Source of the DNA: Salirhabdus sp. Marseille-P4669
GTDB lineage: Bacteria > Bacillota > Bacilli > Bacillales > Alkalibacillaceae
Assembly (NCBI RefSeq): GCF_900240405.1
Contig: NZ_OEQK01000006.1
Location: 124,001 to 188,000, forward strand
Length of the DNA: 64,000 nt
Direction of reading: 5' to 3'
Made by a program: the position numbers and the translations under genes. Below are positions 36,618 to 44,101 of the stretch, in pieces; the stretch's first letter is position 1, and every line of letters begins with the position of its first letter. The notes beneath the pieces were generated by a model. That model was not told where the DNA came from. It did not search any database and worked only from the letters and a program-made list of their open reading frames with translations.

Positions 36618-37439
36618 TTATCCTTTAACAGCACTTGCTGATATTCCTTCCACAACTTTATTACTGAAGAAGAAGAACGCTAGTAATATTGGTAAGACAC
36701 TAATAACAAGGGTAGCTCCTATCGCACCCCAATCTGTCATGTACTGGCCAATAAAATTTTGGATACCAACAGTTAATGTTTTATATTTATCCGAGCTAAT
36801 AAACGTATTAACAAATACAAACTCATTCCAGTTGTAAATCATATTAATAATCACCGTCGTAGACATAACCGGAATGGTCATCGGTAACGTTATTCGGAAG
36901 AAAAGCCGATTAATGGAACAACCATCAATAATTGCAGCCTCTTCAATTTCCCTTGGTAATGTGTAATAAAATCCTAGTAGTATCATGAGGGTAATCGGTA
37001 GGTTGTATGCTGTGTATGTAAGAATGATCGATAGAGGCTTATCAATTAAATCTACAGAAAGAAACATTTTAAATAATGGGATTAACGCGGAATGTACTGG
37101 TATCATTAAACCTACCATGAACAAACCTAGCACAAAGGAACTTAATTTCCATTGCATTCTTGTAATTGCAAATGCCGCCATGCTTGCTAATATTACGGTT
37201 AAAATAATAGCAATAGCTGTATACCAGACACTATTGAAAAAGTAAACACCCACATCCCCTTCCCAGACCTTCACATAGTTTTCCCATTTCCATTCTTGCG
37301 GTAATGCTAGAGGATTGGAACCAAAAATCTCTCTTGTGTCTTTTAAGGAAAACAAGACAAGCCAAATTATCGGGAATAGTTGAAAAATAGCAACAAAACC
37401 AAGACTCGCATATAAAATCAAATAGCCGATTCTTTTCAT
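36618..37439 (-). CDS. Carbohydrate ABC transporter permease, MalG type
   Basis: A 273-residue CUT1-family permease with six predicted membrane segments. The EAA loop that docks the ATPase is IEEAAIIDGCSINRLFFRITLP near residues 185-205 (22 residues, quoted by ends: IEEAAIIDG to RITLP). The ATG follows AGGGGGAG. It lies 12 bases after the MalF-type partner and 24 bases before the beta-xylosidase, which points to xylo-oligosaccharides as substrate. Confidence 0.9.
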   Translation of the reverse strand: MKRIGYLILYASLGFVAIFQLFPIIWLVLFSLKDTREIFGSNPLALPQEWKWENYVKVWEGDVGVYFFNSVWYTAIAIILTVILASMAAFAITRMQWKLSSFVLGLFMVGLMIPVHSALIPLFKMFLSVDLIDKPLSIILTYTAYNLPITLMILLGFYYTLPREIEEAAIIDGCSINRLFFRITLPMTIPVMSTTVIINMIYNWNEFVFVNTFISSDKYKTLTVGIQNFIGQYMTDWGAIGATLVISVLPILLAFFFFSNKVVEGISASAVKG

Positions 37440-37451
37440 ATGAACTCCCCC

Positions 37452-38330
37452 TTAATACTGTATTTCATCGCCTTTACTCGTAAATTTCCGGATTAAATAT
37501 GTGACAACGAGTGTAATCAGTAATAATAAGAAGCCGATTGCACTTCCATATCCGTAGTTATAACTAGAGAATGCGGTCTTGTACATGTAGGAAGCCATTA
37601 CTTCACTTGCTCCACTTGGTCCTCCACCTGTCATCACGTAAATTAAGTCAAAATATTTCAATGACCCAACAATCGCAAGCACTACCGTTACCTTAATCAC
37701 TCCCATAATAAGTGGGACCTTAATTTTAAAGGCGATTTGCAATGGGGAAGCACCGTCAATTTTAGCTGCCTCAATAAGGGAATCTGGAATATTCTTAAGT
37801 GCAGCATAGTAAATCAAAATATAGAATCCCGCATATTGCCAAAGAATTGGGATGAAAATTGAATATAATACAATACTTGTATCCCCTAACCATACTGGAG
37901 GATTATCGATTCCAAAGGCACTTAAAATACTATTTAAAATACCATTTGAAGGGTTATAAACCTTAATCCAAAGCTGAGCAATTGCAACAGAAGATAAAAG
38001 CATTGGAATCAAGTAGATTTTTCTTAATAGATTGGCACCCTTGATCTTGGATGCTAGAATAAGCGCGATTCCGAGGTAGATAAATAGACTTAATGTTGAA
38101 AAAATAGCTAATAAAAAGGAATGATATGCACTATCCCAAAATTTCATATCCTTTATTGCTGTAATATAATTTTCTAGCCCCAAAAACGTCATTTCGCCGA
38201 TGCCATCCCAATCCATTAGCCCATAATATCCAGTCAGTGCTAAAGGAATATAAATTAATATTCCGATCAGTAATAGCGCAGGCAATATGTATATCGCAAT
38301 CATCAACTTATTGGACATTACCTTTTTCAC
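37452..38330 (-). CDS. Carbohydrate ABC transporter permease, MalF type
   Basis: A 292-residue CUT1-family permease with six predicted membrane segments. The EAA loop is seen as IEAAKIDGASPLQIAFKIK near residues 200-220. A GTG start at 38330 is preferred because GGAGGTGA lies 5 bases upstream; the in-frame ATG at 38345 overlaps that ribosome site and has none of its own. It is the first gene of an operon with the MalG-type permease and xynB. No ATPase gene is in the cluster, so a shared MsmX-like ATPase elsewhere is needed. Confidence 0.88.
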   Translation of the reverse strand: MKKVMSNKLMIAIYILPALLLIGILIYIPLALTGYYGLMDWDGIGEMTFLGLENYITAIKDMKFWDSAYHSFLLAIFSTLSLFIYLGIALILASKIKGANLLRKIYLIPMLLSSVAIAQLWIKVYNPSNGILNSILSAFGIDNPPVWLGDTSIVLYSIFIPILWQYAGFYILIYYAALKNIPDSLIEAAKIDGASPLQIAFKIKVPLIMGVIKVTVVLAIVGSLKYFDLIYVMTGGGPSGASEVMASYMYKTAFSSYNYGYGSAIGFLLLLITLVVTYLIRKFTSKGDEIQY

Positions 38331-38416
38331 ATTCTTCACCTCCATTTATTTGTTATCAAACGAAAACGTTCTTATATTGTAAAGCTGATATTTTATGGTC
38401 TATTTATCCATTTTGT

Positions 38417-38430
38417 TGTAATCGCTTTCT
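38417..38430. promoter_or_regulatory. CcpA cre site upstream of the permease operon
   Basis: TGTAATCGCTTTCT fits the cre consensus at 13 of 14 positions. It lies in the 5' leader, about 45 bases downstream of the promoter -10, a road-block position. Confidence 0.7.
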
Positions 38431-38474
38431 TTTAAATGCAGACCCCTCCTTCAAATAACCCGAATACACTTAAA

Positions 38475-38518
38475 AGAATATCAAATGAAGTTAAGTTTGT
38501 CTATACGATAAACAAAGT
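38475..38518 (-). promoter_or_regulatory. Permease/xynB promoter with XylR operator
   Basis: On the minus strand TAGACA (38498-38503) is 17 bases from TATTCT (38475-38480). The XylR box AGTTTGTCTATACG ... AAACAAAGT at 38494-38518 covers the -35, in the same register as at xylA. Confidence 0.82.
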
Positions 38519-38552
38519 TTTTGAGGACAAGAAAATCCCAATAAAGAAAAGA

Positions 38553-38587
38553 GGCTGTCACCAATTTATGTTCATTTTGGGACAACC
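38553..38587 (-). terminator. Terminator of the xyloside-binding protein gene
   Basis: GGCTGTC (38553-38559) pairs with GACAACC (38581-38587) and is extended inward by CCAA/TTGG with a bulge. The minus-strand tail is TCTTTTCTTT. It separates the binding-protein transcript from the permease promoter. Confidence 0.65.
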
Positions 38588-38628
38588 CACTTCTCACTTT
38601 ATATATAAAAATTAAATAGGGGGAGCAT

Positions 38629-39945
38629 TTATTGTTCTGCTGCTAATGCCTCTTCATGCAACTTCGTAAATTCCTCAGGTGAGATCTCGCCTCCGAATAA
38701 CGACTGAATCGCATCTAAGTGTACTTGCGCTGATTCTGGACTCATTTGGACATCCGCAAATAACGTAATATTGGATGCATTATTGAGTTCATCTAATACA
38801 TCAATATACATATCAGGTAATTCTACAGCTGATGTATCCACTTTTGTTGCTGGAATTACACCTGCGTCTGCTACAGCCTGTTGACCCCATTGTTCAACAA
38901 AATATGCTGCAAATTTCTTTGCTTCTTCTTTTACATCTGAATTTTCAGCTACAAATAATCCTACACCAGGTCCACCAACCCAGCTCGTTAAATCGCCACT
39001 GCCTTCAACTGTTGGGAAGTTGAAGAATCCAACAGAATCTCTAAATTCTTGTGGAACATCTTCATTCGTCGTGTAGTTTGGTAGATCCCATGAACCAATT
39101 AGATACATTGCTGCTTGATCATTCATAAACAAGCTTTTGGCTTCTTCATCAGAAAGGGCATTGTAACCTTCTGCAAAAGCTCCTAAATCAACTAAATTTT
39201 GAATTTCCTCTGCAGCTTTTACTAATGCAGGATCCTCAAACGTTCCTGTTCGATCAATTGCACTCGTCAAAGTATCCGCCCCACCAATACGATCCGCTAA
39301 ATACATATACCATAATGATCCTGTCCAGCGGTCCTTATTTCCTAAAGCTATTGGTGCTACTCCATTATCTGCTAATGTTTTCACTACATTCTTGAACTCT
39401 TCATATGTAGTTGGAACACTTAAACCATGTTCTTCAAATATTGCTTTGTTATAAAAAATAGGCGCAATATTTAACTCTAACGGCAAACCATACGTATTTC
39501 CATCAATCGCATACGCTTCGGTAGTTCCCGATACAAATTGATCTTGTAATCCACTATCCAAAACGTCATTTAATGGTGCGAATAATTTACCATCTACATA
39601 AGGTGTTAAAAATCCGGCTGCCCAAGTCATTCCTACATCAGGAAGTTTATCTGATGAAGATAATACTTTTAGTTTTTCCTTGTATTGCTCATTACCTAAC
39701 ACCTCTACGTCAACGTTAACTCCAGGGTTGTCATCTTCATATTGTCCGATGATTTTTTCCACAATCTCATAGTGGTCCTTAGAGCTTCCTTCTGGCCATA
39801 GATGCATGAAGCTAATGGTTGTATCTGCGTTTTCATCATCCTTATCCGTGGAATCATCCCCACCATCATCTGAACATCCTGCTAAAACTAGAATAAGAGA
39901 AGCTAAAATCGCAAACCAAAATATTGCTTTTTTTCTTTTAAACAT
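38629..39945 (-). CDS. Xylo-oligosaccharide ABC transporter substrate-binding lipoprotein
   Basis: A 438-residue lipoprotein of the MalE/UgpB family. The signal peptide ends in the lipobox LAGC, followed by an Asp/Ser-rich linker. Family phrases include SSDKLPDVGMTWAAGFLTPY near residue 100, the LPLELNIAPIFYNKAIFEEHG stretch near 150, and AMYLIGSWDLPNY near 275. I use the ATG at 39945, because the in-frame ATG at 39981 has no ribosome site and would place the leader cre site against the coding region; the GAGGAG spacing at 39945 is tight. It is a separate transcription unit from its permeases, which would permit the usual excess of binding protein. Confidence 0.88.
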   Translation of the reverse strand: MFKRKKAIFWFAILASLILVLAGCSDDGGDDSTDKDDENADTTISFMHLWPEGSSKDHYEIVEKIIGQYEDDNPGVNVDVEVLGNEQYKEKLKVLSSSDKLPDVGMTWAAGFLTPYVDGKLFAPLNDVLDSGLQDQFVSGTTEAYAIDGNTYGLPLELNIAPIFYNKAIFEEHGLSVPTTYEEFKNVVKTLADNGVAPIALGNKDRWTGSLWYMYLADRIGGADTLTSAIDRTGTFEDPALVKAAEEIQNLVDLGAFAEGYNALSDEEAKSLFMNDQAAMYLIGSWDLPNYTTNEDVPQEFRDSVGFFNFPTVEGSGDLTSWVGGPGVGLFVAENSDVKEEAKKFAAYFVEQWGQQAVADAGVIPATKVDTSAVELPDMYIDVLDELNNASNITLFADVQMSPESAQVHLDAIQSLFGGEISPEEFTKLHEEALAAEQ

Positions 39946-39985
39946 TCTCCTCAAAACCCCCTCGGTTTTTAATAAGCGCATTTTA

Positions 39986-39999
39986 TGTAAGCGCTTTAG
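39986..39999. promoter_or_regulatory. CcpA cre site at the binding-protein gene
   Basis: TGTAAGCGCTTTAG fits the cre consensus at 12 of 14 positions and contains the core AAGCGCTT. It lies just downstream of the promoter at 40013. Confidence 0.75.
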
Positions 40000-40012
40000 T
40001 TGATTTAATCAT

Positions 40013-40056
40013 AGAATAGCAGATTATTTTACGTTTGTCTACTGGATAAACAAAGT
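40013..40056 (-). promoter_or_regulatory. Binding-protein promoter with XylR operator
   Basis: On the minus strand TAGACA (40036-40041) is 17 bases from TATTCT (40013-40018). The XylR box CGTTTGTCTACTGG ... AAACAAAGT at 40032-40056 covers the -35, as at the other two promoters. Confidence 0.82.
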
Positions 40057-40111
40057 TTATGTTAAAATTATGAAAAACATTTAAAAAATGGGGAAATTAA
40101 GTTAACAAACA

Positions 40112-40140
40112 TTCAATATAGGATAGAATAGTGTTATAAT
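40112..40140 (+). promoter_or_regulatory. Candidate xylR promoter
   Basis: TTCAAT (40112-40117) and TATAAT (40135-40140) are 17 bases apart, 66 bases before the xylR start. The XylR box at 40032-40056 lies upstream of it and does not overlap it. Confidence 0.55.
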
Positions 40141-40206
40141 AGGGCAAAATTGGATGAAACATTGTAAATGCAATAAACAAAGATGAATTAAAGGAGATAT
40201 TCGGAC

Positions 40207-41406
40207 ATGGTAAACCAAACCTGGAATCAATACGTTGTAAAAAAAGGAAATAAAAATATTGTACTAGAGACGATTATTAACAACTCCCCTATCTCTCGAG
40301 CAGACATCGCACAGCAAACCGGTTTGAATAAAGGAACAGTATCCTCGCTAGTAAGTGAGCTTTTAGAAGAACAGATGATCAATGAGGTTGGTCCAGGTAA
40401 ATCTAGTGGTGGTAGAAGACCTGTCATGCTCCTATTTAATCAAGTAGCTGGTTATACAATCGGCATTGACCTAGGCGTTAATTATTTACTGGGCGTGTTA
40501 ACCGACCTGCAAGGCAATATTTTTTATAAGAAAAAAATAACATACAGTGAATTGACCTATGAAGAGATTGAAATGCGACTGTTTGAAGTGATTGATGAGT
40601 TAAAGCAGGCAGCACCTAAAAGTCCTTATGGCATTGTTGGAATTGGCGTTGGTGTTCCTGGTACCGTTAACAATAATGGTGAAATTTTATTAGCCCCTAA
40701 CCTTGGATGGAAAAATATTGATCTTAAAACCGTTTTGGAAGAAAAGTATGGAATCCCGGTAAAAATCGAAAACGAAGCAAATGCCGGCGCGTACGGAGAA
40801 AAAAGATTTGGAATTGGCCAAGACTTTGATGACATCATATATATTAGTGCAGGAATTGGAATTGGAGTAGGTCTAATCTTATCTGGAAAACTATACAAAG
40901 GCTCTAATGGTTTTTCAGGCGAATTGGGTCACATGACAATTCAGGCAAATGGGTTCAAGTGTCGATGTGGAAACGAGGGCTGCTGGGAATTATATGCATC
41001 TGAACAAGCATTGTTAAACGAAGCGGAGAAACTCGGTATAGCCAGCGAAACTAATAAAAGAATTACTTTAGAAGATCTTATAGAACGTGCAGAAAATGGG
41101 GAAAAGGAAACCATACAATTATTTGAAAAAATCGGCTACTATTTAGGTGTTGGTGTAAATAATATCATTAATATTTTTAACCCCAAACAAATTATCATTG
41201 GGAATCGCGCCGCTTCCGCTGAAAGATGGTTAAAAAAGCCAATTGAGAAATTAATGAAAACAAATACGTTATGGTATCAGCATGATGACATACAGGTAAA
41301 TTTCACAGAACAAGCAACCCACTCAGCAGCACTGGGAATGTCAGCCCTGACGATTGAGGAATTTCTTGAGCCTTGGGATGGAATGGTGCTTTCACAGGAT
41401 GGATAG
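40207..41406 (+). CDS. xylR: Xylose repressor XylR (ROK family)
   Basis: A 399-residue ROK-family repressor. The N-terminal winged helix covers residues 1-75, with the recognition segment SRADIAQQTGLNKGTVSSLV. The ROK sugar-binding domain follows, with IGIDLGVNYLLGVL near residue 80, GVGVPGTVN near 145, and the zinc-binding CRCGNEGCWELYAS near 257. In the absence of xylose it binds the operators at 34165, 38494 and 40032; xylose releases it. The start follows AAGGAGAT. It is divergent from the binding-protein gene. These targets are inferred from box similarity. Confidence 0.93.
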   Translation: MVNQTWNQYVVKKGNKNIVLETIINNSPISRADIAQQTGLNKGTVSSLVSELLEEQMINEVGPGKSSGGRRPVMLLFNQVAGYTIGIDLGVNYLLGVLTDLQGNIFYKKKITYSELTYEEIEMRLFEVIDELKQAAPKSPYGIVGIGVGVPGTVNNNGEILLAPNLGWKNIDLKTVLEEKYGIPVKIENEANAGAYGEKRFGIGQDFDDIIYISAGIGIGVGLILSGKLYKGSNGFSGELGHMTIQANGFKCRCGNEGCWELYASEQALLNEAEKLGIASETNKRITLEDLIERAENGEKETIQLFEKIGYYLGVGVNNIINIFNPKQIIIGNRAASAERWLKKPIEKLMKTNTLWYQHDDIQVNFTEQATHSAALGMSALTIEEFLEPWDGMVLSQDG

Positions 41407-41491
41407 TGTGGATTTATTAAGAAAGACTTTTCTATACGTGGAAGAGGTCTTTTTTATATCGAATAATTAATTTTTCATATAAAATAAAAAA

Positions 41492-41515
41492 TCCACCATA
41501 ATTATGTATGGTGGA
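41492..41515 (-). terminator. ssrA terminator
   Basis: TCCACCATA (41492-41500) pairs with TATGGTGGA (41507-41515); the right arm is the encoded tmRNA 3' end. The minus-strand tail is TTTTTTATTTTA. Confidence 0.88.
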
Positions 41516-41871
41516 GACGGTGGGAGTCGAACCCACGTCCAAAGGCATCGGCACTTAGGCGTCTACGGGCGTAGTCGTTATATTATTGTTTCGCCAACTC
41601 TTCAGCCTAACGACAGGCTTCCAAGTGACTAGTCTGATTCAGTTCTTCTGCTAGCCCCAGACGGAGACTAGACAGCATAGCCCACTAAGTTTGAGACCCT
41701 TCAATCTAACACATGGGCGATGTTAGGAAGGATCCTTTAGCTCGCTTACGCTGCAGCTAAAGAGTAATTGTTTTCTTTGCCAGTTATATTTAACTGAGTA
41801 ACGGTTTACGAGTCGTAACCTCGGCACGCAACCCAAGCTCGAACTACCCCTGTCGAATCCGTAACGTCCCC
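41509..41871 (-). ncRNA. ssrA: Transfer-messenger RNA
   Basis: The 5' end GGGGACGTTACGG (from 41871) pairs with the 3' acceptor strand CGTCTCC, followed by encoded ACCA ending at 41509, so the molecule is about 363 nt. The T-arm GTGGGTTCGACTCCCAC is visible. The tag frame is at 41781-41746: GGC AAA GAA AAC AAT TAC TCT TTA GCT GCA GCG TAA, encoding GKENNYSLAAA after the tRNA-borne Ala. A Gly resume codon matches the Bacillus type. It rescues ribosomes on broken messages together with SmpB, encoded 156 bases upstream on the same strand. Confidence 0.95.
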
Positions 41872-42026
41872 GGATTATAAGAATAGCGCAAGCATTTAGC
41901 TTTCACTAGACATTTAAAGGAGTAAGCTTTATTTCAAACCTACTAGCTTTACGTAAATCTCGGTGTCGTCTTTAGCGACATCCTTAGTATAACACATCAA
42001 ACAGTCATTTCAAATGGTAATTGTAG

Positions 42027-42488
42027 CTAATAGCGGTCTTTCATGGCACGTTCAATATCACGTTTAGCTTGTTTTTGCTTCAAGTCATCACGCTTGTCGT
42101 ATTTTTTCTTCCCTTTACCAAGACCAATTAATATCTTTGCTACACCATTTTTAATATACATTTTCAATGGTACTAACGAATAACCTTGTTGCTGGGTTAA
42201 ACCAATTAATTTATTGATTTCTCCCTTATGAAGGAGCAATTTTCTAGTTCGTAAAGGATCATGGTTAAATCGATTTCCTTGTTCATATGGTGAGATGTGC
42301 ATATTCGAGAGAAAAACCTCTCCATTATGAATACGAGCAAAGGCATCCTTTAAATTCACTCGACCATTACGAATCGATTTAATTTCCGTTCCTTTAAGAA
42401 CAATACCGGCCTCGTATGTTTCTTCAATAAAATAATCATGATTAGCTTTTCGATTTTGGGCAATCACTTTGCCTTCACCTTTTGGCAT
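42027..42488 (-). CDS. smpB: SsrA-binding protein SmpB
   Basis: A 153-residue RNA-binding protein. The OB-fold core shows the family phrases [34 protein letters not shown] and [13 protein letters not shown]. The basic C-terminal tail ([25 protein letters not shown]) enters the decoding site. The ATG at 42488 has AGGAGG 8 bases upstream; the in-frame start at 42494 has poorer spacing. It binds the tRNA-like end of tmRNA, whose gene follows directly. Confidence 0.96.
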   Translation of the reverse strand: MPKGEGKVIAQNRKANHDYFIEETYEAGIVLKGTEIKSIRNGRVNLKDAFARIHNGEVFLSNMHISPYEQGNRFNHDPLRTRKLLLHKGEINKLIGLTQQQGYSLVPLKMYIKNGVAKILIGLGKGKKKYDKRDDLKQKQAKRDIERAMKDRY

Positions 42489-42723
42489 AAGCACTTCCTC
42501 CTATACACGTAAAGCTCTAACGACTTGTTCACTTATCGTGGCGGTATTAGCCGTGGTAGGTAGTCGTGGAAGCTAGACATTACGTAACCAATATTTTAAC
42601 AGAAGTAATGTAGGAATAAAAGAAAAAAGAAATTCAAAATCTTCCTAACATTTAGATGGACTTTTTTTCTATATTTATGCAAATATTAATAAAGAACAGT
42701 GTAAGATTATTGGAGGAGTCATC

Positions 42724-43584
42724 ATGACAAATGGACTAATGCAAGTTAGGCAGTTAACAGTTGAAGATTTGGATTCCTATTTAAACATGGAAACAGGCAT
42801 TGAAGATGATTATGTTGCTCGTATATTTGATCGGCTAGTAATAAGTAAGGAGCATGTTTTATACGGATTATTTGAAGGTGAAACACTTCTTTCTGTCGGT
42901 GGTTATTCGATATTCGCGAACCATTATGCAATGCTCGGACGTCTTCGCAGTGACCAACGTTATCTTGGTAAAGGGCATGCTACCCGATTAATGAAGCAAA
43001 TTATAGCTGAAATAGAAACGAGTTCCTCAATTCATTGGGTCGGTGCAAATACGCACGTCCATAATAAAGCTGCACGGAAAGTATTAGAAAAACTAAATTT
43101 TACTGCTTATCATCCACTTTATCCACTAGTTCTTGAACAAGGTAAGGAGGTTAACGGCACACCTGGGCCCCTGTGGTCAAAAGTAGAATCGATAGAAGAG
43201 AAAAGAGAACTTTTACTTACCTATTCCAACAGTACAAATAATCTATTTACATATGAATGCTACTACCCATTTCCAGCATCTGAAGTATTATTTCATGATT
43301 CCTATTTAGAAAAGTGTCATGTTTTTGTTAACAACGATAGGTCCCGCTTCTTTTTAATGAAGGAAGATCAAAAAGGCGAACTATATGCACTGTTAGAATA
43401 CCCTTGGGATGACTCTTTGGAACAACCTGGATTATGGGAGACGGTGAATGCTCAAAGAAAAGAAATATTTACCGAACATAAATTATGGATGGATCTAAAA
43501 GAAAATCAAATTAAGCAATTCACGCTGTGCACAGATTTTGATATTAAGAAACCATGGTTACTTCATGGAAAATGGGTAAAATAA
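42724..43584 (+). CDS. GNAT-family N-acetyltransferase
   Basis: A 286-residue cytoplasmic protein with an N-terminal GNAT fold. The acetyl-CoA-binding motif A is RYLGKGHATRLMKQII near residues 80-95, followed by VGANTHVHNKAARKVLEKLNF, the typical motif B with Asn and the final strand. The C-terminal half (about 150-286) does not match a domain I recognise. The substrate is unknown. The ATG follows TTGGAGGAG. It is the only + strand gene between ssrA/smpB and secG, interrupting an otherwise conserved secG-est-rnr-smpB-ssrA block, so it may be an insertion in this lineage. Confidence 0.8.
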   Translation: MTNGLMQVRQLTVEDLDSYLNMETGIEDDYVARIFDRLVISKEHVLYGLFEGETLLSVGGYSIFANHYAMLGRLRSDQRYLGKGHATRLMKQIIAEIETSSSIHWVGANTHVHNKAARKVLEKLNFTAYHPLYPLVLEQGKEVNGTPGPLWSKVESIEEKRELLLTYSNSTNNLFTYECYYPFPASEVLFHDSYLEKCHVFVNNDRSRFFLMKEDQKGELYALLEYPWDDSLEQPGLWETVNAQRKEIFTEHKLWMDLKENQIKQFTLCTDFDIKKPWLLHGKWVK

Positions 43585-43595
43585 GGTAAACCTAT

Positions 43596-43631
43596 AGCCC
43601 CCGTAATTATTATTGTTATATTACGGGGGCT
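43596..43631 (+). terminator. Terminator of the GNAT gene
   Basis: AGCCCCCGTAAT (43596-43607) is exactly complementary to ATTACGGGGGCT (43620-43631), followed by TTTTATTTATT. Confidence 0.9.
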
Positions 43632-43660
43632 TTTTATTTATTAAATACTATTAAATTTAA

Positions 43661-43990
43661 AACTCTCGTCTGATTCAGGTATTTACTCGCCTAAGTGCAT
43701 TTTTTGTTCGTCTAAATGAGGACTTTATTCGCCTAAATTGCATATACGCGTCTAAAGCCCATTTTTATTTGTCTTTTTACTCAAAATACTCGCCAACTTA
43801 TACAAATACTCGTCCATGAAAAATTTACTCGTCTATTTGACAAAAATACTCGCCACTTGACCAAGTTTATTTGTCAATTCAATAAGTTACTCGCCGAAAT
43901 TAATTGGGCTATAAAAATACTCGTCTATAAATAAAATATATTCTTCTATCTTGGCTACTTACTCGCCGAAATTGCCATTTTACTCGCGGC
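43661..43990. repeat. 21-bp-periodic TAYTCGYC array, copy B
   Basis: A word close to TAYTCGYC recurs with its central C (or the aligned T) at 43667, 43688, 43709, 43730, 43749, 43770, 43791, 43811, 43830, 43851, 43872, 43892, 43922, 43943, 43964 and 43985. Steps are mainly 21 bp. The roughly 13-base spacers between words are AT-rich and variable. No open frame of note crosses it. It aligns without net gaps to the array at 50890-51282 at a constant offset of 7229. It fills the gap between the convergent GNAT and rnr genes. Confidence 0.9.
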
Positions 43991-44053
43991 ACGCGGCGAG
44001 TGGCACGACGAGCGGCACGCGGCGACCGACTCGCGGCACGCAGCGATGGCGCC
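43982..44053. repeat. GC-rich micro-repeat at the end of array B
   Basis: GCGGCACGC followed by RGCGA occurs at 43986, 44012 and 44033 in a short tract of very high G+C, unlike the surrounding AT-rich DNA. It directly continues the 21-bp array and ends before the rnr terminator. Confidence 0.8.
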
Positions 44054-44065
44054 CCTCAAAAAACA

Positions 44066-44093
44066 ATACCTCACCCTACATAGGGTGAGGTAT
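44066..44093 (-). terminator. rnr terminator
   Basis: ATACCTCACCCTA (44066-44078) pairs exactly with TAGGGTGAGGTAT (44081-44093). The minus-strand tail is TTGTTTTTTG. Confidence 0.9.
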
Positions 44094-44101
44094 CACTAAT
44101 A

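Noticed and set aside
38361-38374. Additional cre site before the MalF-type permease
   Set aside because: CGAAAACGTTCTTA fits the consensus at only about 11 of 14 positions, and a better site lies at 38417.
43661-43990. CRISPR-like array or heptad-repeat coding sequence (21 bp is 7 codons)
   Set aside because: The 8-base word is too short for a CRISPR repeat. All frames carry frequent stops, and the 19, 20 and 30 bp steps would shift any reading frame.
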